A stretch of DNA of 64,000 nt from Carnegiea gigantea (lineage: Eukaryota; Streptophyta; Magnoliopsida; Caryophyllales; Cactaceae), in contig JAKOGI010000056.1 of the NCBI GenBank assembly GCA_029747015.1, positions 334,501 to 398,500 of the forward strand. The letters are read 5' to 3'. The translations under genes and the position numbers were made by a program. This document shows, piece after piece, positions 11,011-21,862 of this stretch; positions within the stretch are counted from its first letter, which is position 1; each line of letters opens with the position of its first letter. A model generated the notes under the pieces. That model had not been told where the DNA came from. It did no database searches and was given only the letters and a program-made list of their open reading frames with translations.

Positions 11011-11175
11011 CATGAATCATGATGCTCATGGAGGACACAGCTGAAGTTGGAGTTCAAGTAAGCCGAAGGAATTTCAAGCACATAGTAAATTGGTTGTCTA
11101 AATTCTAAACCCTAATTTTTTTTTTAAAAAAATGTGTAACATCCACATAAATATACAAAGTACAAAACCAATACT

Positions 11176-11355
11176 AGGGGCTTGTTCTTTTCGTGGGTAA
11201 ATTACGGTTGGTAAAAGGATGAAGTGTGTTAAATTCTTTTTATGTGATAAATTGAATTTGATTAAAATAGTGGAAGTGAGTTAAAGTAGGTTGAATTGAG
11301 TTGAAGTAGATTGAAGTTGGTATTTTAGAATTTACCCACGAAAAGACGAGGCCCT
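11176..11355. mobile_element. 180-bp MITE with conserved TIRs
   Basis: The left GGGGCTTGTTCTTTTCGTGG and the right end, read as complement GGGCCTCGTCTTTTCGTGG, form about 25-bp TIRs that continue into GTAAATT. The flanks are CTA and TAG; because they are palindromic with the ends, the exact target duplication (TA or CTA) cannot be fixed. No ORF. Confidence 0.65.
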
Positions 11356-11494
11356 AGATAGCTACTTTTTGAAAGCCAATGATATATAACAGGGCAATTC
11401 GGTCCATGTATGATCACAAGACATCCCAAAATATCGCCTTGTCTAGGGAGATGGCAAAGAATTTATTTATAAATATCACCAGGATACTTCTGGG

Positions 11495-12873
11495 TAGGGA
11501 TGTCAACGGATTGAATTCGGATCGGATACTGAAAAATCCGAATCCGCATTTGATTTGGATTCGGATTTGAAAATCCGATCCGAATCAAATCCGATGGATC
11601 GAAGGAGAATCTCTGAATCCGTTCCAAGTCGGATCGGATCAGAGTCGGATTTAATCCGATCCGAAATAATTCCTTTTGACCCAAAATAATTTTATACAAT
11701 TTTTTTGTATTGTTCCCACCTGTCGATGCGATCATGTGCGTTAAACATTTAAGCTAAGCGAAGAACGAAAGAAGATACATATTTCACACTCAACAAAACA
11801 ACATGTTCCAACAAATACAAATATTAACAAGTTAGCTTGGTTTATGTCATCTCTAGTGCAATTTTGGGTATCTCTGGGAGCAAATGATTCTCCTTGAGCT
11901 AATTGCGCATCATAAGGATAAGATGAATCACCCTATTGATATTGATCCATGTTAATAGCACCTGTCAAAAAAAATAAGAATGGTCTTCAACTCTTAGCCA
12001 AGCCATGAGCAATTCATGTTGTAAAATGGGATAAACAATTCACAAGTTCGAATTATCATCATTACAAACAAAATTAGAAGACACCAAGATTACCACTATT
12101 ACAAATAAAATCAGAAAACTAACATCATTCAAGTTCGATTATCATCATAAGCAACTAACAAGAACAAATAAAAAGGGGATTTGGGGACTGGCAGCATGGG
12201 GGGGAGTGGGGGACTGACCGATGGTCTGAGGCTCAGAGAGAGAACGCTTGAAGCCTTGAACGAGCTCGGTCGAGGAGTGCACGACGGTCGAGCAGATCTA
12301 CAGGCTGAGAGAGAGACTAGCCGGGGGAGCTGAGGAGAGGCTGAGACAAACTAGCCGGGGGGGTCGCGAGAAGAGACAGACAGCTCGCCAGGGGCGGGGG
12401 GTTGCGATGAGAGAGAATCGCTAGTGGGGGGGGGGGGAGGAGAGAGAGTCAAGGGGCCAGGAGAGAGACGGAGAGGGTAGAGATAGAAGGAAGCCTACTA
12501 GGGTTTCAATTTCAATTTCCAAATTCAATATTATAATTTTGGTCAAAAAAATAAAAATTGGGAGGTGGGCCGGGCAAGGGCTGGTAGCTTTGGGGGGTGC
12601 TGACGAAGAGTGGCATATTATATTTGGATAGGCTTTATTTTTTAAAATTTTAAATTTTAAATTTTAAATATATAAATAATTAGTCGGATCGGATTGAAAG
12701 TCGGATCGGATCTTATCCTTCCTCCGAATCCGATCCAAATCCGATTCGAATGCGGATTATTTTTAGCGGACTCGGACTCGAATTCGAATTTTTCTATCTC
12801 GGATTCGAATCGGATGATTTTGCTTCGGATCGAATCAGATTTGCTTCGGATTCGGATGTAACTGTCATCCCTA
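11495..12873. mobile_element. hAT-like TIR element, copy 1 (1.38 kb)
   Basis: The ends are TAGGGATGTCAACGGAT and its complement ending CATCCCTA. Subterminal regions on both sides are dense in CGGATTCGGAT/ATCCGAATCCG motifs, in opposite orientation. Flanking octamers CTTCTGGG (11487-11494) and CTTCTAGG (12874-12881) differ at one base, giving an 8-bp hAT-type target duplication. The interior (about 11740-12650) carries G-rich blocks and a GAGAGA-rich segment but no transposase. A related copy lies at 62320-63876. Confidence 0.8.
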
Positions 12874-13093
12874 CTTCTAGGCAGGTATGAAGAATTCAGA
12901 GACACCAAAGAAAACAACATAAATTCCTTTCTTTCAACATTAATTGAGTCAAAAGGGCAAAGTATTACTCAGCTAAACAGCTTTTCTCAATCTGCAAGCT
13001 ATACCAACCACGATTCCTCAAGCAAAAAAATTGCGCGTCAATGTAATTCAACTGACAGTCAACGAATCTAGCAAGTACCAGTTATGGTATCCG

Positions 13094-16000
13094 CTATCCT
13101 TCTTTCCTTGGGCTTTGAAGTGAGAAATGAGGTCTTTCTTCTGAACCAGAGATTGATCTATCTTCATCCTCAATCTTTGTGGATCCAGCAGGGACCGATG
13201 TCTCGTGAAATGTCCTCTTGGCAGGTTTGTCGACAAGCAGATTCTTGTACAAGGTGAGGGCCTGAGCTACCATGCTGGAAGCATCTCCGACATTTGCAGG
13301 AAGCAGCATTGTTGTCGACTGAAATAGCCCCACACACACACACAGAGACACATACACACAAATACAGACACACACGCACACACATAAGAGCAGATTAAAA
13401 TAAAGGAATATTCAAGAAACAAATTTTAAGGAGCAAATAGATATAGGCAAGACCTCCTTAGCCAATTTGTTAAATGCTTGCACATAGTCCTGAGCAACCT
13501 TAAGACTTGCAGCCTGCCAATTCCACAAACGATTAATAAACAATAGCACAAGATAAATTTGTTATAGGGCATAGTTCAAACACAAAGCTAATACCGATTG
13601 ACCAGCGTTCCCCTGAAGGGCTTCAGAAATAATACGAATGGCTTCTGCTTCACCTGGATCCCCAAAATAATACAAAAGATGTCATAAAGCAGCAGTTAAA
13701 TGTCTGAATTAAATTTACTGATGCAATGACATGAACAAAGATAAAAGAAGCTAACCAGTAGCTCGGTTGATTGAATCCATCTTGGCAGCTTCTGAGGTTA
13801 ATATGACAGCCTGCCTCTTTCCTATTTAAGATAAATGGTATGTCTGTGCAATAAGCATTCCAGGGTCCAGACTAAGAAAAGTCCAGTAATTGTCAACAAA
13901 AAATATTAAGTATGCTTGATTCATGGACCAAATAGTCACCAATCAAGAGTTTGTTGAACCTAATGTAAGTTATGGTGAACACTACAAGACGCATGCAGCA
14001 CCGTCCAAACTGCTGCCACATTTAACCGTGAAGCCATAAAATTACTCAAATTATTCAACTATATGGTTATCAGTAGCACCAGAACAGTAATACTTGGGGG
14101 AAAGAGGGGGGGGAATCTCAAGGGCAATGTAAAAGCAAAAGGATAGCAGGAAATAGACATTTCATTAAAATTTGAAAACCCATACTCTCCTGCCATTCCC
14201 CAGCTCTCAAAGCCGGCACTTTGGTTGAAGTTGGAGGTCTAAATTCTTAAAATAGGCATCTAAGATGAATTGGCAGCAAGACAACATATAATCCTTTTGA
14301 AGCACTTCACCTGATGTATTTACAAACAGATTACCATAACAACTCACAGCATGGATTCATTGTTGGGCTGATTCACATGATCACATGATTTACACCTACA
14401 TGCACTTTACTCATTCAGAACAGACAGACAAAGAAAAAGTCACTAAAAAAAGCCAGAGAAATACAAGAGGCCAATGATCTATGCCCAGAATGATTCACAC
14501 CTGCAAAACTAGGCAAGATGAGTGTAGCGGTAGACCTACATGGATGCCCAGTAAGAGTAACATTCATATCACATAGCAAAACAAAGACATGGCTGACAAC
14601 TTAAGAAGTAGATGATAAATAAGCAATTTGCCAGAGATGGACCTACATTATAGTACTCTAGTAGCAAGGCATGCTGGAATTAGAAACACCAACCTGGACA
14701 AGTGTCCCTGCAAGATAATGATAGCGGAGGACAATTTGCATAGTGAAGTCTGAAAGCTATGGGCAACTTTTCTACCTAAATGTTCTTTAGTTCAAAGTTC
14801 CATGCTATCAGTTCTCTTCTTCACATATGTTTTTTTAAGTAACGGTTTGGGTCAAAACTTCTTAGAAATTTTGCAAACTATATATCAAATTATTAGATTA
14901 TCTTACTACTTAAACCAAAGACAGAACCCAAAACCGAAGTGTAATTCTGTTGTCTCATCTTCTCCTTTGTAGCCCAGGTTCAAGGTTCTGAAAATGTCAA
15001 AGTGCCAAGCAAACAAGAGAATGCAAGGTCTGTTTACCATGACCTTAGCTGCAAATCTGAGAACTGCTAGTAGGATATCTGCGGAGTTCAGTTAAAGCAA
15101 ATATTCAATCTAACTCCTCTACTGGTGTCTAGCAATGTTTCATTTCTAACAAGCAATAAGGAAATAGCTAGTTCGATATGTGAGAAGCTCAGTCAAAGCA
15201 AAATCCAATCTAATTCCTCTACTCGTATCTGGCAATGCTTCATTTCTAAACATGCAATAAGGAAATAGAAATGAAGAAACCTACAAATACTGACATAGAA
15301 GTCACACGATAGATGACTGTATCAAAGCTCAGAAATAACATGCCGATGCTAAAATGGACTTTTAGACCACCATAAAATACATCATGTGATAAAGAGCTGC
15401 TATTTAAGGCTGAATGAAGCAATATAACCAACATATTAACACCATAATTTAATATAACCAAAAGAAATTACCTATGTTAAGTTCCCCACATATCAATGTC
15501 AGGAAATTAAATGCAGTGGAAGTCAGTCACAAATTTTACAAAGAAATTACAGCAAGCATTGTGAGTAAAGGAGGAGTTAGGTTTTCATACCTTCTGCCTC
15601 AATGATTTCTGCTCTCTTCTTCCTTTCTGCTTCAGCTTGCATTTCCATACTTTCTCTTATTGCCGGTGGTGGAATGATATCCCCTGGATCATTCCAGTAT
15701 AGCACAAGAAAAAAATATTAAGCAAAGGAAAGACATAAACAAATGGAATTTGTTACTTTTATGGTCGAGATGAATGTACTTACTTATCTCATAACGACGA
15801 CAAATGAGACCCCATTGTGAAGCTACATCATTGATAGCCTCCTGAATTATGAGAGGTTCAACAACATTATTATCAAAGAGATACCACTATTTATTTCTCA
15901 AGCACAAAAACAGAAAAGCAAAGCTGAAGGGGATAATACATGAGAATGCTATACATGAACAGAAGGCAAGGCTAAACCCCTTTGTCCTTGGCAAAAATTA

Positions 16001-17342
16001 CAACAAATAATAAAGAGACCAAAAGAAGAAACTTACCACAATGTTAGCATTTAAAGTATCTCTCTCCATAAAAGTCTTATCGAGTGGCATTTTCCCTATA
16101 GCACTACGCATCACAGTTTGTGCCAACTGAGTTACAGCAATCATGACATTATCATTGCCGTATGATGCCTTTTCAGCATCAACAACCTATAAGTTGACAT
16201 ACAAAAGCAGCTCTACAGTAAGACAGCTAATTCTGAGTATGAGGGCATGAGAATGAGCAAAGAACGCCCAGAAAAAGCACCATAGTACCTTCACAAAGAG
16301 AACACCATTCACTCGGATGCTAACATTGTCAGTTGTAACAGCAGGCTGCTCAGGGATTTCTATGGTCTGCTCTTTCAACGAGTGTACATAGGCTATTCGG
16401 TCGACAAACGGTATCAAGAGGTGCAAACCAGCTTCAATAACCTTGCTAAACTTCCCAAAACGCTCAATGACATACGCCTCTTGCTGAGGCACAAATCGAA
16501 CACCCCAGTTGACAGCTGTTCTCCTCCTATACCTATTGAAATACTCAAATATCTATCAAACACCACTTCCAACTGAGAAAGCAAAAACTCAAACCCCACA
16601 TCTTGCCTTGTATTATATTTATACCAACTCATTATATACTATACTTCAGAGATCAAAGGCGCAAAATCTCAACAGAAATCAATAAGAATTTTGCTTACAC
16701 TACATTACGCATCAAGTCAGATCCTCCCCATTTTAATGTCAAAACAATTCAGCATAACCAAGCAGAAAATGCAAAAACCAGTTATGAATTTCGGAAAAAT
16801 TATCGCCGTTAATCCACTGAAATCGTCATACCCCTGAAAAATGCCGCTAAATGTGGCATGAAAATCACAAAGTATACGAAAAAAGCAGAAAACTCCTCCG
16901 AACCCTCAAACAGCACACCTCGCCTGGTACCAAATCATCACGCAGTACATTTCACCAATCAAGAACCAAACTCTCAATAGATATCAAACAGAATTCCCCA
17001 AGTTACACCACATTTCGGATCATAGTTACACCTTCCCCACTTCACGATGACGAAATGTTGCATAAACAAGCAGAAAATGCAAAAATCCAGCCACGAATTT
17101 CGGAAAAATTACCTCTCGTGAAGATCATATCCACGGTACGTCGAGAAATTGCGAGAAAGAGCAGCGTAGGCCAGAGGATGAGAAGAGCGAGGTAATAGGG
17201 ATTGGGAGAGAGATGGAGAAGAAGAGTGATTGAGAATCAGAGATGGAGAACTCGAAATTCCTCTCAGAGATCCAAGAATATCTTGCAGAGACTTCGCAGA
17301 CGAATTTATGGAATTCAATCGCATCAACCTTGCCATCGCCAT
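13094..17342 (-). CDS. mitochondrial stomatin-like protein 2 (SPFH/prohibitin family), nine exons
   Basis: Exons, minus strand: 17342-17113, 16532-16289, 16186-16037, 15841-15784, 15683-15591, 13821-13756, 13653-13595, 13513-13454, 13318-13094. All borders are GT/AG with matching phases, and the spliced frame of 394 residues has no stop. Residues 1-70 form a Ser/Arg-rich presequence, as expected for mitochondrial import. The SPFH/Band 7 domain follows: NWGVRFVPQQEAYVIERFGK, IPFVDRIAYVHSLKEQTIEI, QLAQTVMRSAIGKMPLDKTF, RYEIRDIIPPPAIRESMEMQ. Next is the AEAERKKRAE helix and a coiled-coil region (GKRQAVILTSEAAKMDSINR), then a hydrophilic tail. The family are inner-membrane scaffolds linked to respiratory-chain supercomplex organisation in plants. 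Length agrees with plant SLP proteins (about 400 residues). Intron 5 (15590-13822) is 1.77 kb. Appears intact. Confidence 0.92.
13328..13385. repeat. CA microsatellite in intron 8 of the stomatin-like gene
   Basis: Imperfect CA repeat on the plus strand, directly before the acceptor of the last exon on the minus strand, where it reads as a TG/pyrimidine tract. Confidence 0.85.
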
Positions 17343-17720
17343 TGTTGGATTATTGCAGCTGTCTTTCTAAAACCTTAAATCGTAAAACCCCAGAGGTATG
17401 AGAACAAATAGCCTCTTCCTGATCAGGACGCCGTTGGTTTTTTTTTTTTTTTCCCCTTTTTATTCTTTTTGGAGTTTCCTCTTGTACAAGCCATTGACCT
17501 ATTTTTCATTTTTCATTTTTCATTTTTCATTTTTTAAATTTTTTTCTGCCTGTAAGACTTTTTTTTGGGGGGGGTGCCCTGCCTGCAAAACAACTGAACA
17601 AATGAGGACACAATTTCATGCGTTTTCTTTATTTATTTATTTTGTTGGGTTGTTTGGTTTCCTCACCCTAATAATATGTTGTAGTAGAGCCAGGGTACGT
17701 GTTGGATTGAAACAATGCTT
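17343..17720. other. upstream flank of the stomatin-like gene
   Basis: T-rich region with long T runs (17439-17452), four ATTTTTC units (about 17503-17533) and a G-run at about 17566-17573. No coding feature recognised. Confidence 0.45.
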
Positions 17721-18025
17721 TCGATTGAACCATGGACTGATGGGTTGAAATTTGTGGAACTACATTACCCATTTTAGTAGACAAGGCGGGAACATTCGCA
17801 GAGCAAGGTGGGCGGGTTGAAGGATTAACTGTTTTAATTACATAGTAACATTATTAAAATTTGTTTGATCTAAAACCTACTTGCAATGCAAAACAAAATA
17901 GGGTGGCCTAGCCCACCCCACCCACCCCATAATCCGTTGATTCTAGGTCTAGAGGCTGGGTTCGACGCAGGGCAACTATGGGTGAACCTGCGTTGAACGG
18001 ACCAAGGTCCCAACTTTGGGTTGTA
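17721..18025 (+). repeat. dispersed repeat, copy 1
   Basis: Shares an ordered series of motifs with 26955-27245 in the same orientation: TTGAACCA..GACTGA, TTTGTGGAA, CGGGTTGAAGGATTAAC, GTTTTAATTACA.AGTAACAT, AAAATT.GTTTGA, CCATAA.CC.TTGA, GTTGAA..GGAC..AAGTCC.. Probably fragments of one transposon family. No coding content or ends identified. Confidence 0.6.
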
Positions 18026-18130
18026 AGCATTTTTCTGTTGTATTTCTTTTTTATTTTTATTTTAAAAATAACAAGGATAAAATTTCATATAATATTTGTT
18101 TACATTCAACAAATAAGTAAACATACAAGT

Positions 18131-20449
18131 TTCATATTCTCTCATTATTAATAATGAAACATGTGGGTTTTTTAAGCCTACTCGAGGCTTAAACCAAGGG
18201 GATCCGCTTTCGCCATATTTATCTATCCTATGCATGGACGTACTAGCTCAACAGCTTTATTGTCAGGCATCACAACCAAACTCGGGTATTGTATTCAAAA
18301 TTGCCCTCCATGCGGAGAAACTACCTTGTCTGCTTTTTGTAAATGACAGTCTTCTCTTTTGTCAAGCTTCCTCCCAAGCTGCGTTTTAACTTAAACGTAT
18401 CCTCGATACCTTTCGTCCACAGTCTGGACAATTAATTAATTTTCATAAATCTAGTCTTGTATTTTCTAAGAACTCATCCCAGGTACACAAGAACCATGTG
18501 GTGGGTATTTTTAATACCCTACACAACTTTTCTCTTGAAAAGTATCTGGGCTGTTCAGTTTTCCACAGATAGGCAATGTTCGACTCTTTTCAAGAGCTTA
18601 TCAATAAAGCGAAAAAGAAATTAACAAACTGGAAAGCAACAGCGCTGTCTAAAGCGGGCGCGAGCAGTGCTTATTCAGTCTAATCTAGAAGCATTACCTG
18701 CGCATACTATGCAGTGTTTCTAGCTCTCCACATCAGTTACCCACAAACTGGGCCAAGTTAATAGGCATTTTTTTGGGAAAAAATTAAAGACTGACAATGG
18801 CTTCCACTTGTGGCTTGGGATAAAGTTTGTAAACCCAAAAAGTTTGGTGGATTGGGCTTAGGAAAACTGGGGCCGTTAATACTGTTTTTCTAGCTAAACT
18901 TTCTTGGAAATTTCTTATGCAACCGAATAATTTCTGGGTTCAACAAATGTGCGCCAAATATGGTCCCCCTTATCAATTTTTTGAAATGGGACATAAACAA
19001 TATCACTCTTCGGTTTGGAAATGTTTGCTTCAGCATCGTCACTTTGTTACGCAAGGGATGCGATGGCAATTAGGTAACGACCACAAGATCAATTTTTGGA
19101 CAAATGCTTGGTGCCATGAGTCTTGTCAGGTAGATTTACTACATATGGATTATACCAGCACACGGGATCCTATGCTTATGGCAGTGCTTTTATTCGACCT
19201 GATAAGACATGGGATACAGAGAAGCTTTCACTGGTCTTACCTGCACCAATTCTCCCACATGTTCTTGTTGTTCCCATTCCACTGGCGGATGTTGAAGATA
19301 CCTTTTGTTGGGGCCCTACAGAAAGTGGTGAATTCTCAGTTAAATCAGCCACGTGGAAGGCCCAAGGTAGTTTTGACCCTGCTTTGTCCCCATGGAAGCT
19401 TAATTGGATATGAAAGTTGGATATACTTCCCAAAATTCAGATTTTCCTTTGGCAGCTATGTCACAATGCGCTCTCCTCTAGAGGTACCTTATTGCAAAGG
19501 GGATTACCTATCGATCCGATTTGCCCTGCATGCCTAGCTCAAATTGAGAATACTGAACACCTCTTTACAAATTGCCCATTTGCCGCTCCTGTTTGGGATT
19601 TGGCAGTGAAACATAGTTGGTTATGCCAAATTCCTTTTGTGACGCCACTTCATTCCATTCGTGATGCTCTCTATGAATGGTATAGCCGTTGTCAGGCCAC
19701 CATCCCCAGGATCGCAGCCTTATTATGGAGTATATGGAAAAGCCGTAATGCGCTTATTTTTCAAAACGCATTGCCCAATCCCATGTGTGTTCTTATTCGT
19801 GCTAAATGCAACTGGGCGGAATGGAAACAACGCCACCGAAATCCAGTCCTTTCCACTCCATCCTCATCTTTCCACCTTCCTTCTCCTATACGTCCCACCC
19901 GATCCATTGGGTGGGCCCCTCCTCCAGATGCCGTTATTAAGCTCAACTTTGATGGGAACTTATCCCCAGCAGGTGCAGCAGTGGGATACTTGTTGTGAGA
20001 TAGCCGAGGGTGACTCCTTCATGCTGGGACCATATTTATGTTTGAGGCACCCATACTAGTGTCAGAAGCTATAGCCTTACGATATGGCCTTAAAGTTGCA
20101 AAAGATGCGAGTTTCAAGCATATCCAAATTGAGGGAGACAATCACATCGTTACTCAAGCAGTACATGGCGCTATTCGTATCCCTTGGCGGATTCAAATGC
20201 TGGTACTAGATATCAAGGATATGTTAACTTTCTTAACAACTGCTCCTATTTTTCATGTATTTCAGGAAGGCAATATAGCTGCAGATTGGATCGCTAAGAA
20301 GGGGGTCCTGCTTAAGGATGATTTAACCTTTTTCATCTCTCCTTCCTCCGAGCTTACATGTATTATCTGGGATGACTACGCAGGTAGAATTATTGAGAGA
20401 AGGGCTATCTAGCGTATGTTTGTACTTACCCATTTTCCAAAAAAAAAAG
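18131..20449 (+). mobile_element. 5'-truncated L1-type LINE retrotransposon with poly(A) and target duplication
   Basis: The element ends in a ten-base poly(A) at 20440-20449. The next 16 bases, AGTGAACACACAAGTT (within 20449-20465), match AGTAAACATACAAGTT at 18115-18130 at 14 of 16 positions, as expected for the long target duplication made by target-primed reverse transcription. The body carries the C-terminal half of a plant L1 ORF2. The 5' part (endonuclease and most RT motifs) is missing, the usual outcome of incomplete first-strand synthesis. Confidence 0.8.
18180..20412 (+). pseudogene. LINE ORF2 C-terminal half: RT end, zf-RVT and RNase H
   Basis: Begins with the RT motif GLNQGDPLSPYLFILCMD (family GLRQGDPLSPYLF, directly before the catalytic region). 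The frame is broken many times through 18.3-19.4 kb. A zinc-binding zf-RVT region follows at about 19417-19650 (WQLCHNALSSRGTLLQRGLP and CPACLAQIENTEHLFTNCPF). A plant-type RNase H domain (RVT_3) follows at about 19930-20400: INFDGN-type first Asp motif (KLNFDGN), SEAIALRYGL (second acidic residue), IEGDNHIVTQ (third), ending with AADWIAKKG. Stops and frameshifts separate these parts, so it cannot be translated as one protein. Confidence 0.8.
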
Positions 20450-20465
20450 TGAACACACAAGTTAA

Positions 20466-20932
20466 TTCCACAATTTATAAGGTAATCAAGGGTCTATATA
20501 TAGACTCGCTCTATCATATATAGTAATTTTTTATTTTTTTTAAAACTCAATTCCTATTTTCATGACCCTCTGTTGAAAATTTTTTTTTTTTGTACTCCAA
20601 AAATTGCTCCATGTCACTGGATCTATAGACTTAGAACCACAATATAAGTGTTGGGTATGTTCAAATGCATTGATTGTTTAACGCTTGTTTATTTTAAATA
20701 ATATTTTAAATTTAAATCTTAGTCATGAAGAAATCCTGTGATGAAATAATTCTATCAATTATAAATCAACAATAGCTTTATTCCTATTTAATGAAGGATT
20801 AAAGGTTAAAAAAACTAAGGAGACTTTTTTATTTTTGCAAAGTACCTGGCTAATTTTATGAGGACCAAATGTGGTTGTCCAATTTTTTTATTTTATTTTT
20901 TTTGGGTAAGGATAAAAATACATGGTTCTGAG
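20466..20932. other. AT-rich spacer
   Basis: No feature recognised. T and A runs at about 20531-20540, 20580-20591 and 20881-20903. Confidence 0.45.
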
Positions 20933-21862
20933 TAGAGCTTGGCAATGTTGACCTGACATACTGATCCAAAACTAACACAAAGTTAAGCAAATTGAGGTAT
21001 AGATTTTCAATCCATTTAATTAATGGTTTGACATGTTAATGGATTAGATTCATGTCGAGATTCTCAAAAATATTTATTTAATTTGTTTAACTAAATGGAT
21101 TAAATTGGTTAACTCGTTTACCCATTTAATTTTTACCCATGTACCCTTTTATTTGATAATTGAGAACTTAAAAATAAAAAATAAATATAAAAATGCAAAT
21201 TATGATGAATAGGGTGAGTTTTAGGAGTGCTTAGCCAAAATTGCTGTTAATCTTTTTATTTTGGTCAAAAATGCCATCGAGTTAACTTTCTACCTAAGCG
21301 TGTCACTGAACTCTATTTTTTTTGCCAAATTTGCCACTTTGATGGTTGTAGCAGGTAAGTAAGTGTTTTACCGGTGGAAGTCGAAGGGTTTTATTGGCGG
21401 GACTTGAAAAATAAATGGAAAAGAAACAACAAAACACTAACTACTCCTAAACCCCCCGTCTGCCATCGTTCTCCACCTTCATCTTCTTCCCTACCCCTGT
21501 GAACTCTTCCTTCTTTAAAGAAAACCCTTGAAATCTACAAAAGCATCAACCTGAAGCACATAAAGTGTTTGATTGCAAGCTAAGAGTAAGAGGACCGTGG
21601 AAAAACTTGATCTTTATCACCAGGTAAGCAATCTGTACTTTAAATTTAGCATCAACCCGTGAAATTGGAGTGCATGGGGTCTGTGTTGATTAAATCAGTG
21701 AAATTAGTGTATTGTGTTGAAATTATGCAAAATTGTACTCTGAATGTGTTGCTTGATGTTGGCAAAGGTGGAGTTTATAATGCTTTAAACCCTAGTGCTT
21801 TGTTTTGGTTAAATTACATATAAAATGATTAATTCCTTTAATTTTGAAAATAAATATGTAGA

